64,000 nucleotides of DNA from Mikania micrantha (GCA_009363875.1 CM018691.1:44141399-44205398); one strand, 5' to 3'. Positions 1 to 12,384 are shown, numbered from the stretch's first letter. Translations and numbers: made by a program. Notes: generated by a model from the letters alone, not told the origin.

Positions 1-221
1 TTTTATATAACTATAGAAGCCGAAGAAATAAAATCAAAACTCACTTTTAAATTTAAACTATTGTTTATAATGATAAGTTTTAGAAAGTTTATAAATAAAT
101 AAATAATTTAAATAAATAATAAAATTTTATCACAAAAACATTTTTATTTAATAAATAAAACCTTTATAATTTTTTTATAAACTTTAAATAAATATTATAA
201 ACAACTTTGTTTCAACTATAT

Positions 222-245
222 AATATATATATATATATATATATA
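222..245. repeat. (AT)n microsatellite
   Basis: An uninterrupted run of about a dozen AT units inside the LTR-like segment. Confidence 0.9.
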
Positions 246-1009
246 CATATAAAACCTAAAAATATAACTAAATTAGTTATATTGGTTACAAAACCTTTTT
301 AATAACAATTTAAAACATTGTTTTAGAAAATTTAGGGGTTAAAAGTGGCAAATCCGAAAGTTCCAATTAAAAGAAAACATGGGAGGACTGATATTGCCAA
401 TACCCCATAGTTTCTCACCCTCCCCTACCCGGTTTCTATCCATCCAACCCGTTTTCCTATTCTCTCGACCCGGTGCGCAATCCCAATGGTTCCAGCGGAT
501 TTCCAGCAAATCAAAGCTAATTTTAGCAATGATACGAAGCGCGTAATTGATTTTCCATCGCTAAATGTCTCGATTAACAGCTCGTGAATGCTGAAATCGT
601 TTCCAAAGATAAGAGATTCGACCGGAATTCAAATTCGAACAAAACATGTATAAAAACTCAAATTAACTCGACCAAAACCTTCCTTTGCTTCTGTCGAGAC
701 TTTCTGGACACACAAAACATTCTTACAAGTGTTCTAAATCGCGAATCAAGCAGCCTACACCTTCGGCCAATCGTCTCTTCTGCTACAACTCGAAATCGGT
801 CCAAACGAAACCCAAGGTACCCATTCCATCTCATTCTCTTCGTTTTCAATCACTAAACAAAAGCCCCATGAATTTTCAGATCATCTGAGCCTTGATTGAT
901 CGAATTCGAAGGAGAAAGGGATTAGGGCTCAAAGGAGTTATGAATGAGGATCAGAAGCAGGGTGATGTTAAAGTATTTTTAAACCAACTATTGTTGGCAA
1001 AATACTCTC

Positions 1010-1080
1010 TAGATCAACCGGTTACTACCTTGGAGGTATGTGTGATGGTCACGGGTTCGAACCCTTCTAACCGGGTTAAA
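1010..1080 (+). other. tRNA-like segment with B box inside LTR
   Basis: GGGTTCGAACCC near 1050 is a perfect RNA polymerase III B-box core. The preceding 40 nt (TTACTACCTTGGAGGTATGT) resemble the anticodon and variable region of plant tRNA-derived SINE heads, but I see no good A box. It is probably a tRNA-derived remnant captured in the LTR, not a tRNA gene. Confidence 0.35.
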
Positions 1081-2829
1081 ACCGGTTTTTGCCCATTTTT
1101 TTTGTTATTAAACGTTATTTTTAAAATTTTAATTACACAGAAATTTTTTTTAAATATTATATTAATCTGTAATAAAAAAAATGTTATATACTTAATTTTT
1201 AATTATAACTTTTATTATCAATTATTTATTTACTTATTTATTTATTTTACTTATTTATTTATTTTTATTTATTTACATAAATGAATAAGTTTTTATAAAC
1301 TTATAACCCCTTATCTCATTTATTTATTTATTTATTTATTTACATGTTTTTACTTAATCATTTACATAATAGTAATGATAAAATAATTTAATAAGTTTTA
1401 TAAATTTACATAAAATTATAAATAAGTTTTATAAATTTATTTACAACTCTTTACATCATTACTTAGTTATTTATTTATTCCTACTCATTTATTTATTATA
1501 ATAAATGTTATAAACATAATACTTATAATTATCAAAATAATTTTATAAATCAATATTTAAATTTATAAATTTTTAAATAAATACTTTAAGTCAAAAAATT
1601 GTAATTTAAACATTTTACTATTTTCATTTAAATCATAACAAAACTAATTGTATTTATTTAAAACAAATTGAACCCGTTGATCCATTTTAGAACTTAGTTA
1701 GATCCATAGAATGACATAGTTTTGTTAAACATATGCCTATTTAGGTGAACATTGAAATTGTGTTGGATATTATTTGGATCATACTTTGACATTTATCAAG
1801 ACTACCAAGAACACTAAGGTGAGTTTTCATAGCCCCTCTTTTACTATTTTTGTTTTAGGGGTGAAACATGCAACTTATTCATTTCATTTACTTGTGAACT
1901 TAGCTAATGGACTTATAGTTAGTGAACTTTAGCTAAGCATAGGCATTGATCACATTCATTTTAGTGACTATGATAGATCTATTGGACCGACCATCCCACC
2001 GTTGTTTGATTTACCCTTCGGGGGAGGCCCGCGGTGATAGTTTACTATTTGAGCATTTTAGTAATGCTAATCATAGGTCAAACATCATTTGTTATCATTT
2101 GTTGATCTGCTTTACTTGCTAGTTCATTTTGACTATGATCATTATGCTTAGAGTTCACATATAACATTATCTATATCATTTTTATTAAACCTTTTGGTTT
2201 GAGTGTCAAAACCTATGAAACTCACCAACTCTTCGAGTTGACACTTGATTTTAACATGTTTCAGGTGAAAATGGGAATTAGCAAGCATTTGGAATTGAAT
2301 TTTATTTTATTTAATTTGAACTATGTAATTGGATTTGGATTTAAAGTTGAAAGATGTAATAGTTAGTTTGAATTTATTTGACTTTGTATTGATTGATGAA
2401 TTTATTTGCATTGAATGTTTAGTTATGATTATTTACATCTTTATACCCTAAGCTATGAACAATCTACACTTCGTGTCACCCGATGTTTTCCGCCATCGGT
2501 CGGGGTGTTACACTAGCTTTGTTTTAATTTTTATCAGGTGACATTTATTTCTATTTAGTGGTAAAACAAAAATATACCACGAATATGTTCACAGCTGAAA
2601 AGTGCAAGTTTCATCATATATGGTTCCATAAAATTAGTCATGTAAATAAAAAACGAGCAACATTAAGTTTGAAAGTTATCGTTAAATATTTTAAAAGGAA
2701 AATTTTTTGCTAATGGTTTGTTTCTCAAAACTTAAAGCCTTTATTTTTTGTTGATCTGAGTTATTATTTTTCTTTTACCTAATTCAGAGGTGTCTAATTT
2801 CCGTCACTTTGATTTTTTAATTTTGTTGA

Positions 2830-3070
2830 CCAGCAATACCTTGGACCCACGATATCACTGAGTCCGAGAACTCGGATCTCGGATCATGTGCCAACACCTG
2901 AACCCAATGTAGCCCACCTTAGGAGGAAACCATTTTGGAAACCCTCCTGACCCCCCTTTGCCACAATTTGCCTTGAATGAGATTTGAACCATGACCTTCC
3001 ATTTGGAACATCATGAAGTACCGCTAGGACAAAGCCAATTTGGTTGCAATCAAAGTCTAATTTGTGCACT
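2830..3070 (-). mobile_element. tRNA-derived SINE-like insertion
   Basis: Read on the minus strand the block contains TTGTCCTAGCGGTACTTC (A-box-like) followed about 35 nt later by GGTCATGGTTCAAATCTC (B-box-like), the spacing of a tRNA-derived SINE head. A GC-richer body follows. It lies in the intron before the first visible receptor exon and is absent from the paralogous intron at 4150-4355, which supports a later insertion. A short direct repeat (AAGTCTAATTTGTG, near 3052 and 3108) lies at its minus-strand 5' side; I could not confirm a target-site duplication. The 61-codon minus-strand ORF here is not a gene. Confidence 0.45.
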
Positions 3071-3440
3071 CACTTAGATGTCCTCTTGAGAGTGAATTGT
3101 GCAATCGAAGTCTAATTTGTGAATATTACTTGCTCCTGTTGTTGACTTTAATGTTTTATTGACGTGTTATCGTTACATTTTAAGCTTCGAATAACTTTAA
3201 ATGAGAAGTTAAAATGATGTATAATATGCATTATACTAAAATGCAATGTTTTTTATTGTAAAGTTGGGCTATTTTTTATATAAGAGTATATGAAAAATGT
3301 TTTTATTTTTATGTAAGATTTATATATCCAGTCAAATTCCCAACCCATAACTTAACGTCACACAATATATGGCTCATAACAAATTTTCTTTTTTTTTTTT
3401 TTTTAACTATTTTACTTTTTTTTTTTGTTTTTTTGTGCAG

Positions 3441-6400
3441 CTTTAGCTTCTTTCCATTGTCTTGAAGTCTTGGATTTGAGTTATAACAATTTTATTGGAA
3501 GCATTCCATCAACAATAAATTTGTTGTCTTCTCTCAAAGTTGTCTCCCTTGCTAGAAATTCGTTTAATGGTTCTTTAACGAATAATGGTAAGTTATCTAA
3601 ACCAAGTTAAATTGTTGAATTAAAATAGACAAATTATGAATCACGTATATTTTTCTCTTTTGACAGAGTGGTTAATATATTGATCATTAGTTTGAGAAGG
3701 TGACCACTAAAATATGCTTGTGAATCATAGCACATGTTTTCAATTTTGTTTTTTCACTAATCAAAACACTACACCTCATCATCTATTTTTACTCACAATT
3801 AGCAATGCATTACACCCTTTTGTTGGTCGGTCACACTCGCATAGTCGCATGCGTACGACATTGCGTTACATTTTGGTCATCATCACTAAAGGTATTGCAC
3901 CCAATTTTATGCAAAAATAATCGTAGCTTATATAATGTATAATAGTTCTTAATACGTGTTCACTTTACACTCTCATGAACAAATCAAATATTGTTATTTA
4001 GACCTCATTTTGGCACTGTTTTTTAGGTTTATATATGTTTTAAAATGTATAAATGATGCTTGACTAACTTGAAGTTTTCGAATGAACCAACTGCATTCAA
4101 TTTTAAATACCTTAATTGTTTCTGAAACAAATGTATCGTTTTCTTACATTTATTTTAATTATTTAATAACATTTATTTCTATTTACTATTAAAAAAATAT
4201 ATACCACTATGTTCACAATTGAAAAATACAAGTTTTGTGTCGTACGGAACCGTAATATTAGTTACGTAACCAACACATGAGAAATGTTAGGTTTGAATTA
4301 TACAAATGTACGCCTCTCTTTGTTAACTAATTTCATTTTTTTCTGTTGTATATAGCTTTAGCTTGTTTCCATCATCTCGAGGCCCTAGATTTGAGTGTCA
4401 ACAATTTTATTGGAAGCATCCCATCAATAATAAATTCATTGTCTTCTCTTAAAGCTATTTCATTTGCTAGCAATGCATTTAATGGTTCATTAACAAATAT
4501 TGGTAAGTTATCCAAAACAAAATTGTTGAATTAAAATAGATAAATGGTGAACAATATTTTACTATTTTGGCAGAGTATTGCAAGTTAAAGAACATTCATG
4601 AGCTGGATCTTAGTGACAACATGTTTGATGGAAACTTACCTGAATGCTTTAATAGGCTATCATCTCTTCAGTTTTTTGATATTTCTTCAAATCAATTTAC
4701 GGGAGTACTTATGCCTCTGATTACTAATCTCACATCTCTCGAGTACGTTGATTTTAGTAGTAACAAATTTGAAGGTTTGTTCTTGTTGAGTTGGTTCTCT
4801 AATCACACAAAGCTTGAGTTTGTAGCATTCTCGGGTGATAATAAAAACTTTGAGGTGGAAACAGAAGAGCCTATTGGTTGGACTTGTATGTTCCAATTAA
4901 AAGTTCTTATACTACAAAGTTTAAGAAGTGTTATTCCCAGCTTTTTACTTCACCAACATAAGTTGATCCAACTTGACATGTCATGCAACTCTTTGGAAGT
5001 ACAGTTTCCGGATTGGTTGATTAAAAATAACACAATGCTACAATTTCTTAATTTACATGACAACTTATTTGGTGGTACACATTCTACATCATTTTATAGA
5101 ACTAATATAGGGTGGTTGGATGTTTCTGGAAATCAGATGATTGGTACTATTCCCAATGATATACAAGAGTCACTTCCTGTTATATATCATTTAAATTTGT
5201 CAAGGAATTCTATAGAAGGTGTTATTCCATCTTCAATTGGTGATTTAAGTATGTTAGGAGAACTTGATTTATCTCATAATAGATTGTCTGGAGAAGTACC
5301 AATTGGATTATTCACAAACCTCTTTGCGTTGAGGTTGTTAGTACTGTCAAATAATAGTTTGTACGGCGAGGTACTTTCACGAGACTTCAACTTTATTCCC
5401 ATAGATGGGCTTCTATTAGACAATAATTGTTTCACCGGTAAAGTGGGAAATATGAGTGCCTTGTCTCATTTAATAATTTTGGATATTAGCAATAATTTTT
5501 TTACCGGTTTGATCCATGATGATATAAACAACATTAGTACGTTGCCTCCTAATCTCTGGTTTTTTGATCTCTCCAAAAATTATTTTTCCGGACCCATTCC
5601 TTTCTCCTTAAATAATTTTCAAGATACAAGGCATATTCATTTGGGTACCAACAAATTTACAGGATCAATACCTAACTCTTTTCGTAATTTGACTAAAGTT
5701 TTGACTTTAGACATCGGCAACAATTACTTGTCAGGCAGGATTCCAAATTTTATTGGTGAACTATCCAATTTAAGGATTCTTCTTTTGGGGAAAAATAACT
5801 TTAGTGGTTATATACCGAGACAATTGTGCTACTTAACTAATGCAAGTCTAATTGATCTGTCCAATAACTTGCTCTCGGGTTCGATACCTCGATGTCTACA
5901 AAATATTGCTAGTCCAAGTTACCCTGCTTTCATGAATAGTGACCAATTTTTAGGAGGCGTTGGAGTTTTGGTTTTTAATCCATATAGCAGTGCTCTAGAT
6001 AAACAGAAAATTTTCCCAAACATTGGTCCATATAACATTGTATTAAAAATACAAGAAAAAGTTTTGTTCACAACAAAAACCCTCTCCATGCCCTACAAAG
6101 GTGATGTTCTTGATATAATGTTAGGATTAGATTTATCTTGTAACAAACTCACCGGTAATATTCCAGAAGAACTAGGGTTGTTGGCCCAAATTCGAGCTTT
6201 GAACTTGTCTCACAATAGGTTGACCGGACCCATTCCTGTGAAATTCTCTAATCTTGCCAATATAGAGAGTTTGGACCCTTCTTTTAATAGTTTGGCTGGA
6301 AAAGTTCCATCGGAACTAATTAAGCTGATCTGGTTAGAGGTGTTCAATGTCTCTTTTAACAATCTATCAGGCAAGCTCCCAGAAAGAAAAGCACAATTTG

Positions 6401-6588
6401 CTACGTTTACCAAAAAGAGTTACGAAGGGAATACCTTGCTTTGTGGACCACCGTTAGAAAATGAATGCATAACAAAATCACATGGAACTCAAACCTTAAA
6501 AAAAGAAGGAGGTGATGAGAAATGGTATTATACGGATATGACATCATTCTATGGAAGCTCAAGTTCTACATGGTTTGTGTTCATGTAG
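3441..6588 (+). pseudogene. LRR receptor-like protein (RLP family), 5'-incomplete, stop in membrane segment
   Basis: Three exons are visible: 3441-3587, 4356-4502 and 4574-6588, with acceptors GTGCAG, TATATAG and TTGGCAG and GGTAAG donors. The first two are 147 bp, both phase 1-1, and each encodes one and a half plant LRRs (LDLSYNNFIGSIP; LDLSVNNFIGSIP). The large exon adds about 20 LRRs, then an island-like segment (FTTKTLSMPYKGD), more LRRs and the usual CGPPL capping motif. Known family members continue into an acidic juxtamembrane stretch, one transmembrane helix and a short basic tail, with no kinase. Here TAG at 6586-6588 follows WFVFM inside the helix. The same frame stays open to 6747 and encodes the rest of the helix and an RR-rich tail, so a single nonsense change truncates the protein. 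Signal peptide and N-terminal LRRs are not in the window. Related to Arabidopsis RLP genes with several introns; the ligand is unknown. It may be expressed as a soluble form. Confidence 0.8.
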
Positions 6589-7052
6589 GGATTTGCAATT
6601 ATTCTTTATGTCAATCATTATTGGCGTAGATGGTGGTTTCATTTGGTTGAAGAAAGCATGTATACATGTTATTACTTCATTTATGATTCAATAAAGAAGG
6701 TCTGTATGATCTTGTTAGCCACAACCCCACCACACGTCACCCGATGAAGTTAATGCATGTCGTAATGTGATGCGAAAGCTTGGTGACGAAGTCACCGAGA
6801 TGGGGTGTGACTTTTGTAACAATTAAGTTTTCTAAATATTAAATTGTGGCAAATTTCAAATTTACAAAAAGTTCTATGGAATAAAAAATTTTGGGTTTCA
6901 TAAGTATAGATGTATGTATATATGTGTGTGTGTGTATAGATACACATAATTAAATAACTATGCAGCAAAACAAATAACTAAATTTATTACGATGTAGGTA
7001 AGATAATCAAGTAAAAGATATTTTAAATCTACATACATAAATTATTACATTC
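6589..7052 (+). other. 3' flank of RLP gene; relic coding tail and UTR-like sequence
   Basis: 6589-6747 is the untranslated continuation of the RLP frame (membrane helix remainder and basic tail). Beyond it I see AT-rich sequence with a TG microsatellite near 6921-6935 and no other coding potential. Confidence 0.55.
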
Positions 7053-7065
7053 TTATATATATATA

Positions 7066-8309
7066 CACAGGATATGGTTCAAATAAGAACCCATCATAAT
7101 TGTGTTAACTCAATAACTTAAATCCAATGGTTTAAAATTTCCAGATTTAATAAGATGTTGATATGTGTCACGTAACCTTTTTAAATTAAAAAAGGGTATT
7201 TAAGTCATTACACTTAATATAAAAAAGTTAGATTTAATAAGAAAGTGATAAGTGTCACACTCTTAAAAATCTATTCATTTTCCTTTTTTTATATCAAAGT
7301 TTCCCCCTTGATTTTTATATACTTATAACTTTTTTATACTATGTTATTTTTTTATAAAAATTACACCATTAAACTCGTTATATTTTTCTCGTTAATTCCA
7401 TTATAGTCATGCCAATTTTTTTTGAATTTTTTTCGAGCGTTCGTAATTACACCAACGTAACGAGTAATAAATACAATAATTTTCTCTCACTTTTTCAAAA
7501 TCTTTCCATCTTTAAAATGTTTTTTTCCCTCATCTTAAATATACATTACAAATTATTTTTTATTATAAAAATTAGTTCATTAATATTTGAAAAAATTAAG
7601 AACACTTTGAAAAAATCCAGCTCCTTACATCAGTGTAATTATGAACACTTTGAAAAAATTCAACACGTTACGTCAGTGTAATTTCGAAACCATTAAAAAA
7701 ATTCAGCTCGCTACATCAGTATAATTACATTAATGTAAAATTATATATTTAATTATGTACTTAAAAAACATTTCAATAAAAAACTTATGTGGTTTTGTAA
7801 AAGTGAATAATTGTTTCAATAAAGAATTTTTAAAAAAAAAGGAAAAAAAAATTGAAAAAATATCAAAAATAATAATGTATATAAAAGTTCAGCTCGTTAC
7901 GTTAGTGCAAATTCAGCTCGTTACGCCGTTGCATCAGTGTAATTACGGACACTTTGAAAAATTCAACTCGTTACGTCAGTGCAAATTACAAACACTTAAA
8001 AAAAATTTGACAAAACTATACTTGAATTAAAGATAAAAAAGTGACAAATTTAATGGTGAAATTTTTTATAAAAATAATAATGTGTATAAAAGTTATGAAG
8101 GTTTAAAAAATTAGAGGGTAAACTTTTTTTAAAAAATGGAATCAAGTACATTCATCAAATGTCAAAAATACCCTTAAATAAATCTTATCCACTGATTTTT
8201 TCTAGCTTAAATATGGACCACTCATTTTAAACATTTTATTTAAACAAACAATCAAACTTAGTTAATGGATTATCACACTTGGAGTAGGTTACCAATGGAA
8301 CCATCTCCT
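7066..8309. mobile_element. Foldback MITE-like element A
   Basis: Bounded by (TA)n tracts at 7053-7065 and 8310-8342. The left end reads GGATATGGTTCAAATAAGAA and the right end is its imperfect inverse (GGAACCATCTCCTATAC). Internal arms are also inverted: ACACCATTAAACTCGTT near 7363 mirrors AATTTAATGGTG near 8047. The centre holds CAGCTCGTTACGTCAGTG-like repeats at 7620-7990. No transposase is present. Two small ORFs (7409-7681, 7755-8030) are low-complexity AT products and not called. Confidence 0.6.
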
Positions 8310-8342
8310 ATACATACATATATATATATATATACATATATA
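8310..8342. repeat. (TA)n tract between foldback elements A and B
   Basis: Imperfect TA/CATA run forming the junction of two foldback elements. Confidence 0.85.
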
Positions 8343-9343
8343 GGGAGTGGAATTTTTGATAACCCTTAAATATTGTTACAACCCATTAACTCCATCTCAT
8401 TGAATCTAACTATTGATCTAATGGTTGATATTATTTACACATTAAAAAAATATTTTATATTTGGTTTGAATGAGAAAAGAGCATAATAGTCATTTTATCT
8501 GTGTAAGTTTACCCCCCATCTTTTTTAAACATTATTAACTTTTTTATAATATATTATTTTTAAAAAAAATTGCACCATTATATTCGTCTCATTTTTCTCT
8601 TTAATTCCGTTATATTCTCGACTATATTTTTTTTTTTACTTTTTTAGATGCCATATATTTACATCATTGTAAGGAGGTTAAAGATTACAAATTTATTTGA
8701 AAATTTTTCTAACAATGGTAAATTACAGTGATGTAATTTTTTCTTTTATTTCGTTTTAATCTAAACTAGTTTTTTAATTTTTTTTTTCAAATATCTCGCA
8801 TTACATCGATGTAACGAAAATAACATAACAAATTATTTTAATTTTTTTTAGCAACGGTAAATTAAAGTGTTACATCACTGTAAATAATGTAAAAAATAAG
8901 TTACATCTCTATAAAATAATGTGTTACATCACTGTAAATAATGTAAATAATGAGTTACATCACTGTAAATTACGTCAATGTAAATTACATCACGGTAATT
9001 TATCATTGTTAGAAAAAATTTCAAATAAAGTTGTTATTTTTAAACTCGTTACAATGATGTAAATATAGGCATCTAAAAAAATTTAAAAAAAATGGTCGAG
9101 ACTATAACGGAATTAAAGAGAAAAATGAGACGAATATAATGGTGCAATTTTTTTAAAAAAATAATATATTATAAAAAAGTTATTAATGTTTAAAAAAGAT
9201 GGAGGGTAAACTAACATATGGTTAATTGACTATCATGCCCTTTTAAATATTTTAATGTAAAACTTATGTGTAACTTTGTTATTGGCTTAAATGAGTTATG
9301 TAGTTGTAGCAAAAAAAGAGGGTTATTTTTTATACCTTGTCCT
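8343..9343. mobile_element. Foldback MITE-like element B
   Basis: Begins GGGAGTGGAATTTTTGATAA and ends with the imperfect inverse (TTATTTTTTATACCTTGTCC). Long inverted arms are plain: TCTTTAATTCCGTTATATTC near 8600 mirrors ATAACGGAATTAAAGAGAAA near 9102, and TTTTTTAGATGCC near 8643 mirrors GGCATCTAAAAAA near 9068. The centre is built of repeated ATCACTGTAAATAATGT-like units (8870-9000). No coding sequence. Confidence 0.7.
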
Positions 9344-9398
9344 ACATATATATATATATATATATACACATATATATATATATATATATATGTATATA
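9344..9398. repeat. (TA)n tract between foldback elements B and C
   Basis: Long TA run with one ACACA interruption. Confidence 0.9.
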
Positions 9399-9792
9399 GT
9401 GAAGGGATCATATAATAACCCTCATTAATTGAGGTAACCCATTAACCCTGGCAAAAAACGCTCAAATCGCAAAAATTTTTTTTTCATGGTTTTTTTTATG
9501 CAAAAATAGGGGGGGCTCCTTTTTTAAGCGTTCGCTAATTCACAAGCGTTAAAAAGTTAAATGAAATGTAAGTTTGCGTTACACTGCGACACTTAAATAA
9601 ATGTTCGCAGTGTAACGCAAACTTACATTTCGTTTAACTTTTTAACGCTTGTGAATTAGCGAACACTTAAAAATGGAGCCCCCCTATTTTTGTATAAAGA
9701 AAACCATGAAAATTTTTTTTGTGATTTGAGCGTTTTTTGCCAGGGTTAATGTGTTACCTCAATTAAGGTGAGTTATTATTCACTCCTTACCC
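9399..9792. mobile_element. Foldback MITE-like element C, near-perfect 190-bp inverted repeat
   Basis: Arms 9399-9590 and about 9603-9792 are reverse complements along almost their whole length (for example AAGTTTGCGTTACACTGCGA against TCGCAGTGTAACGCAAACTT), separated by about 12 nt. Flanked by (TA)n on both sides. No transposase. A transcript would fold into a long double-stranded hairpin. Confidence 0.85.
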
Positions 9793-9818
9793 TATGTATA
9801 TATATATATATATATATG
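9793..9818. repeat. (TA)n tract between foldback elements C and D
   Basis: TA run between TTACCCTATG and the start of element D. Confidence 0.9.
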
Positions 9819-11180
9819 ATTTAAATCAAATAAAAACTCAATCTTAAAGAGAAAACTCTTAAACTCTATGTGGTCCGTTGATCAAACTTTAATTAAATTT
9901 ATCTTTATTTAATTGTAATGGATATATTGGTAAAGTTACCACTCTTTCTCTTTCTTTATAACATCACATCACCATCTTTCTATTCAAATCATGTCATCTC
10001 TCTTTCACACACTTTTTTCTTTCACACACTTCTCTCTAATTTAAATTATTTTAAATATTACTGAAAATTAATTAAAGATGTTTAATAGTTTTAAGTGTTT
10101 TTTTTTAAATTAGTAAAAATTGATATGTTTACACATGTGTAGTTTTCAGATATACATTAGTTTTTTTTCTAGTTTTACACATGTATAGCTTACGAATTTT
10201 ATAGTTGTTTCTTTGAATTTGAATATGTTATACATGTGTATTCTTTATTAATATTAGTGAAAATTAATTACACATGCGTAGTTATAGATTTTTGAGTCGA
10301 TTGTACTTGTGTATTAAAACTTGTAAAATTTTAGATGAGTTAAACATGTTTAATTTTTTAATACTATTGAAAATTTATTTTGTATAAAAAATACATATTT
10401 TTGTGGTGTTTTTTATTTTTAAATAAAGAGATATTTCTAGTTTGTTTTAAAACTACACATTTTTTTAGTTTTTTGTTCTTAAAAATTGTTTTTTGATTAT
10501 TTAAAAAAAACTACACATGTATAGTGTTTGACTGTGTGTATTTTTTTATTACTACACATGTGTAGTTTAAGAATTTTGTAGTTGTTTCATTAAATTTGAA
10601 TATATTACACATGTGTATTCCTTTTTAACATCAGTAAAAATTAATTGCACACATTTTGTATTATTCTATATTTTTTAACTTGTAAATTTTTAAAGCTGTT
10701 AAACATGTTTAAATTTTTAATATTAGTGAAAATTTATTTTGTATAAAAAGTAAACATTTTTTTGTTATGTATTTTGTTCTTAGAAAAAGAGGTTTTTTGT
10801 TCATATAAAAACTACACATTTTTTTGTGTTTTTTATTTCTTAAAAATTGTTTTTATACATTTTTGTTGTTATAATATTTTAAAAACTATTTTTTTTTAAT
10901 TTAAAAAAACAATACACATGTGTATTATATGGTTAATTTCAAATATAGAAAGAAGAGAGATAGGAGAGAAGATGAGAGAAAAGGAGAAAAAGTCTCTTTT
11001 ACCCTTATAAGGTAAAAGAGGTATTTTTCCTCTTAAAACCCTAATAAAATATGTAACTTTAATTGTTAACTACAAGTTTTTTCTGTTTAATTAATTAAAA
11101 TATAAAATAACTTTGATCTAATAATCCACATAGAGTTTAAGAATTTTCTCTTTAAGATCGAGTTTTAAAGTATTCAATCC
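9819..11180. mobile_element. Foldback MITE-like element D
   Basis: The left end carries CTTAAACTCTATGTGGTCCG and the right end its inverse around 11125-11165 (CACATAGAGTTTAAGAATTT, TCTCTTTAAGATCGAGTTTT). The terminal inverted repeats are about 70 bp. Flanked by (TA)n on the left and by 11181-11198 on the right. The interior is rich in the palindrome ACACATGTGTAG and in poly-T; no coding sequence. Confidence 0.65.
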
Positions 11181-12058
11181 CTATATATATATGTATAACA
11201 AAAAAAATATGAATACTTAAAATAATTATAAATTTTTTTAAGTTTTATTAAAAAAACTAACTAAGACATTTCAAAATTTATTTAACTCTCTAAAATTTTG
11301 CTATATAACAGATGATATAAAAGGTTTAAAGTAAAATGTTAACTTACAATTTGGAGGGACCAGAAACATAAATTCACAAAGCTGAATACTGCTTTAAAGA
11401 AATTTAAAGCAAAAAGGGATTGGAACCATGAAATGTGAGGACTGAATATGTGAAATTTGGAATCGTATTTCTATCCTTGTTTCTCCAGCTGTTTTCCCGG
11501 TGTCAACTTCCGGCCACATCGTCGGAATCCGGCCAAGCACAGGTGACATCCAAACCGACCAATTTGAACCCCAATCGATCGGGTTTTCGATGCCCCATGA
11601 CCCAAATATAATTCCTAACGTTTCTATACCATTAAAACACATTAACATCATAGTTTAATTCTATTTTTGATTTCTAACACCGTAACATTTACTCCACAAT
11701 CGAAACTGAACATTTCGAACTTAATACCCCTTAAAATCATAGGGCTTTTACTCATTTCGACATTCTGAATCAAACCAATCTCATAGAATTCTCTCTAACT
11801 CACTGTAACATTCGAAATCAACTCAAGAACCGAGCGCGACTGAGGTTAACGAGAACTCGATTAATACTTCACCAATCCAGGTAATATTAGGGTCTTTAGA
11901 TTCGGTTTATGCTGTAGAACAAAAGCCCTAAAACTTCTGGACTCTCACAATTCGTGTGTAAATCAAATTGGATCAATTTGATTTATAGAGTTCTTGAGGA
12001 TTTATGGTTAATCTCCGAGTGTGTTTATTTTGAATTTGAAATGCATTCAAAACAAAAA

Positions 12059-12130
12059 ACAAACGATAGTTCAGTGGTAAAAGCTTTCGGTTGTGAGATC
12101 CATTGTAGCGGGTTCAAATTGCGACTTTGA
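12059..12130 (+). other. tRNA-like module in E4 LTR (first copy)
   Basis: TAGTTCAGTGGTAAAAGC fits an A box and GCGGGTTCAAATTG about 45 nt later fits a B box. The position between them that would be the anticodon loop reads TTGTGAG, as in tRNA-His. The same module recurs at 12690-12745 and 60120-60185 at the equivalent LTR position. No clean cloverleaf acceptor stem is apparent, so it is not a functional tRNA gene call. Confidence 0.45.
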
Positions 12131-12384
12131 CCCGTTTTTGACCCTAAACCTAATCTTTCTTACCTTTTTATTTCACTATCCAATCAATCCTAAAAATTCT
12201 AATAAAATTCACGAAAATCAAAATGATGTTTTAGATATTCTGTAAAAAAATCCGCATTTTTTAGATTTTCTTTCAATTATTTTACTATTTAAAATGTAAT
12301 TAAATAGTTTAAAATTTATTAAAAATAAAAATCAACTTTAATAATTCTAAAAATTTTACAGAAATTAAAAGTAAGCATTTTAAA

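Larger units (their letters stand above)
1..2512 (+). mobile_element. 3' portion of a chromovirus-type LTR (left end not found)
   Basis: The segment ends in CGGGGTGTTACA at 2501-2512, the same terminus as the E1 LTRs. It carries the 3'-proximal block seen in the other LTRs (CTCACCAACTCTTCGAGTTG at 2221, then CATGTTTCAGGTGA to 2267). No primer site follows, so this is a solo or truncated LTR. I found no TG start with a duplication matching the CTAGC that follows 2512, so the left end may lie outside the window. It sits just upstream of the receptor-like protein exons, probably in an intron. Inside are an AT tract (222-245), a block of TTTA repeats (about 1215-1345) and a tRNA-like B box near 1050. 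Small ORFs at 584-1284 show no recognisable domain and I do not call them. Confidence 0.6.

Noticed and set aside
4687..4896. Minus-strand ORFs inside the RLP and gag-pol genes
   Set aside because: Antisense shadows of well-supported coding sequence without independent evidence.
11109..11115. ACTTT followed by TG as left end of E4 matching ACTTT after 61892
   Set aside because: The site lies inside the terminal repeat of foldback element D, and LTR similarity does not begin until about 11297.
12059..12130. Functional tRNA-His gene
   Set aside because: A- and B-box-like sequences are present but no acceptor stem pairs and the T arm does not close.
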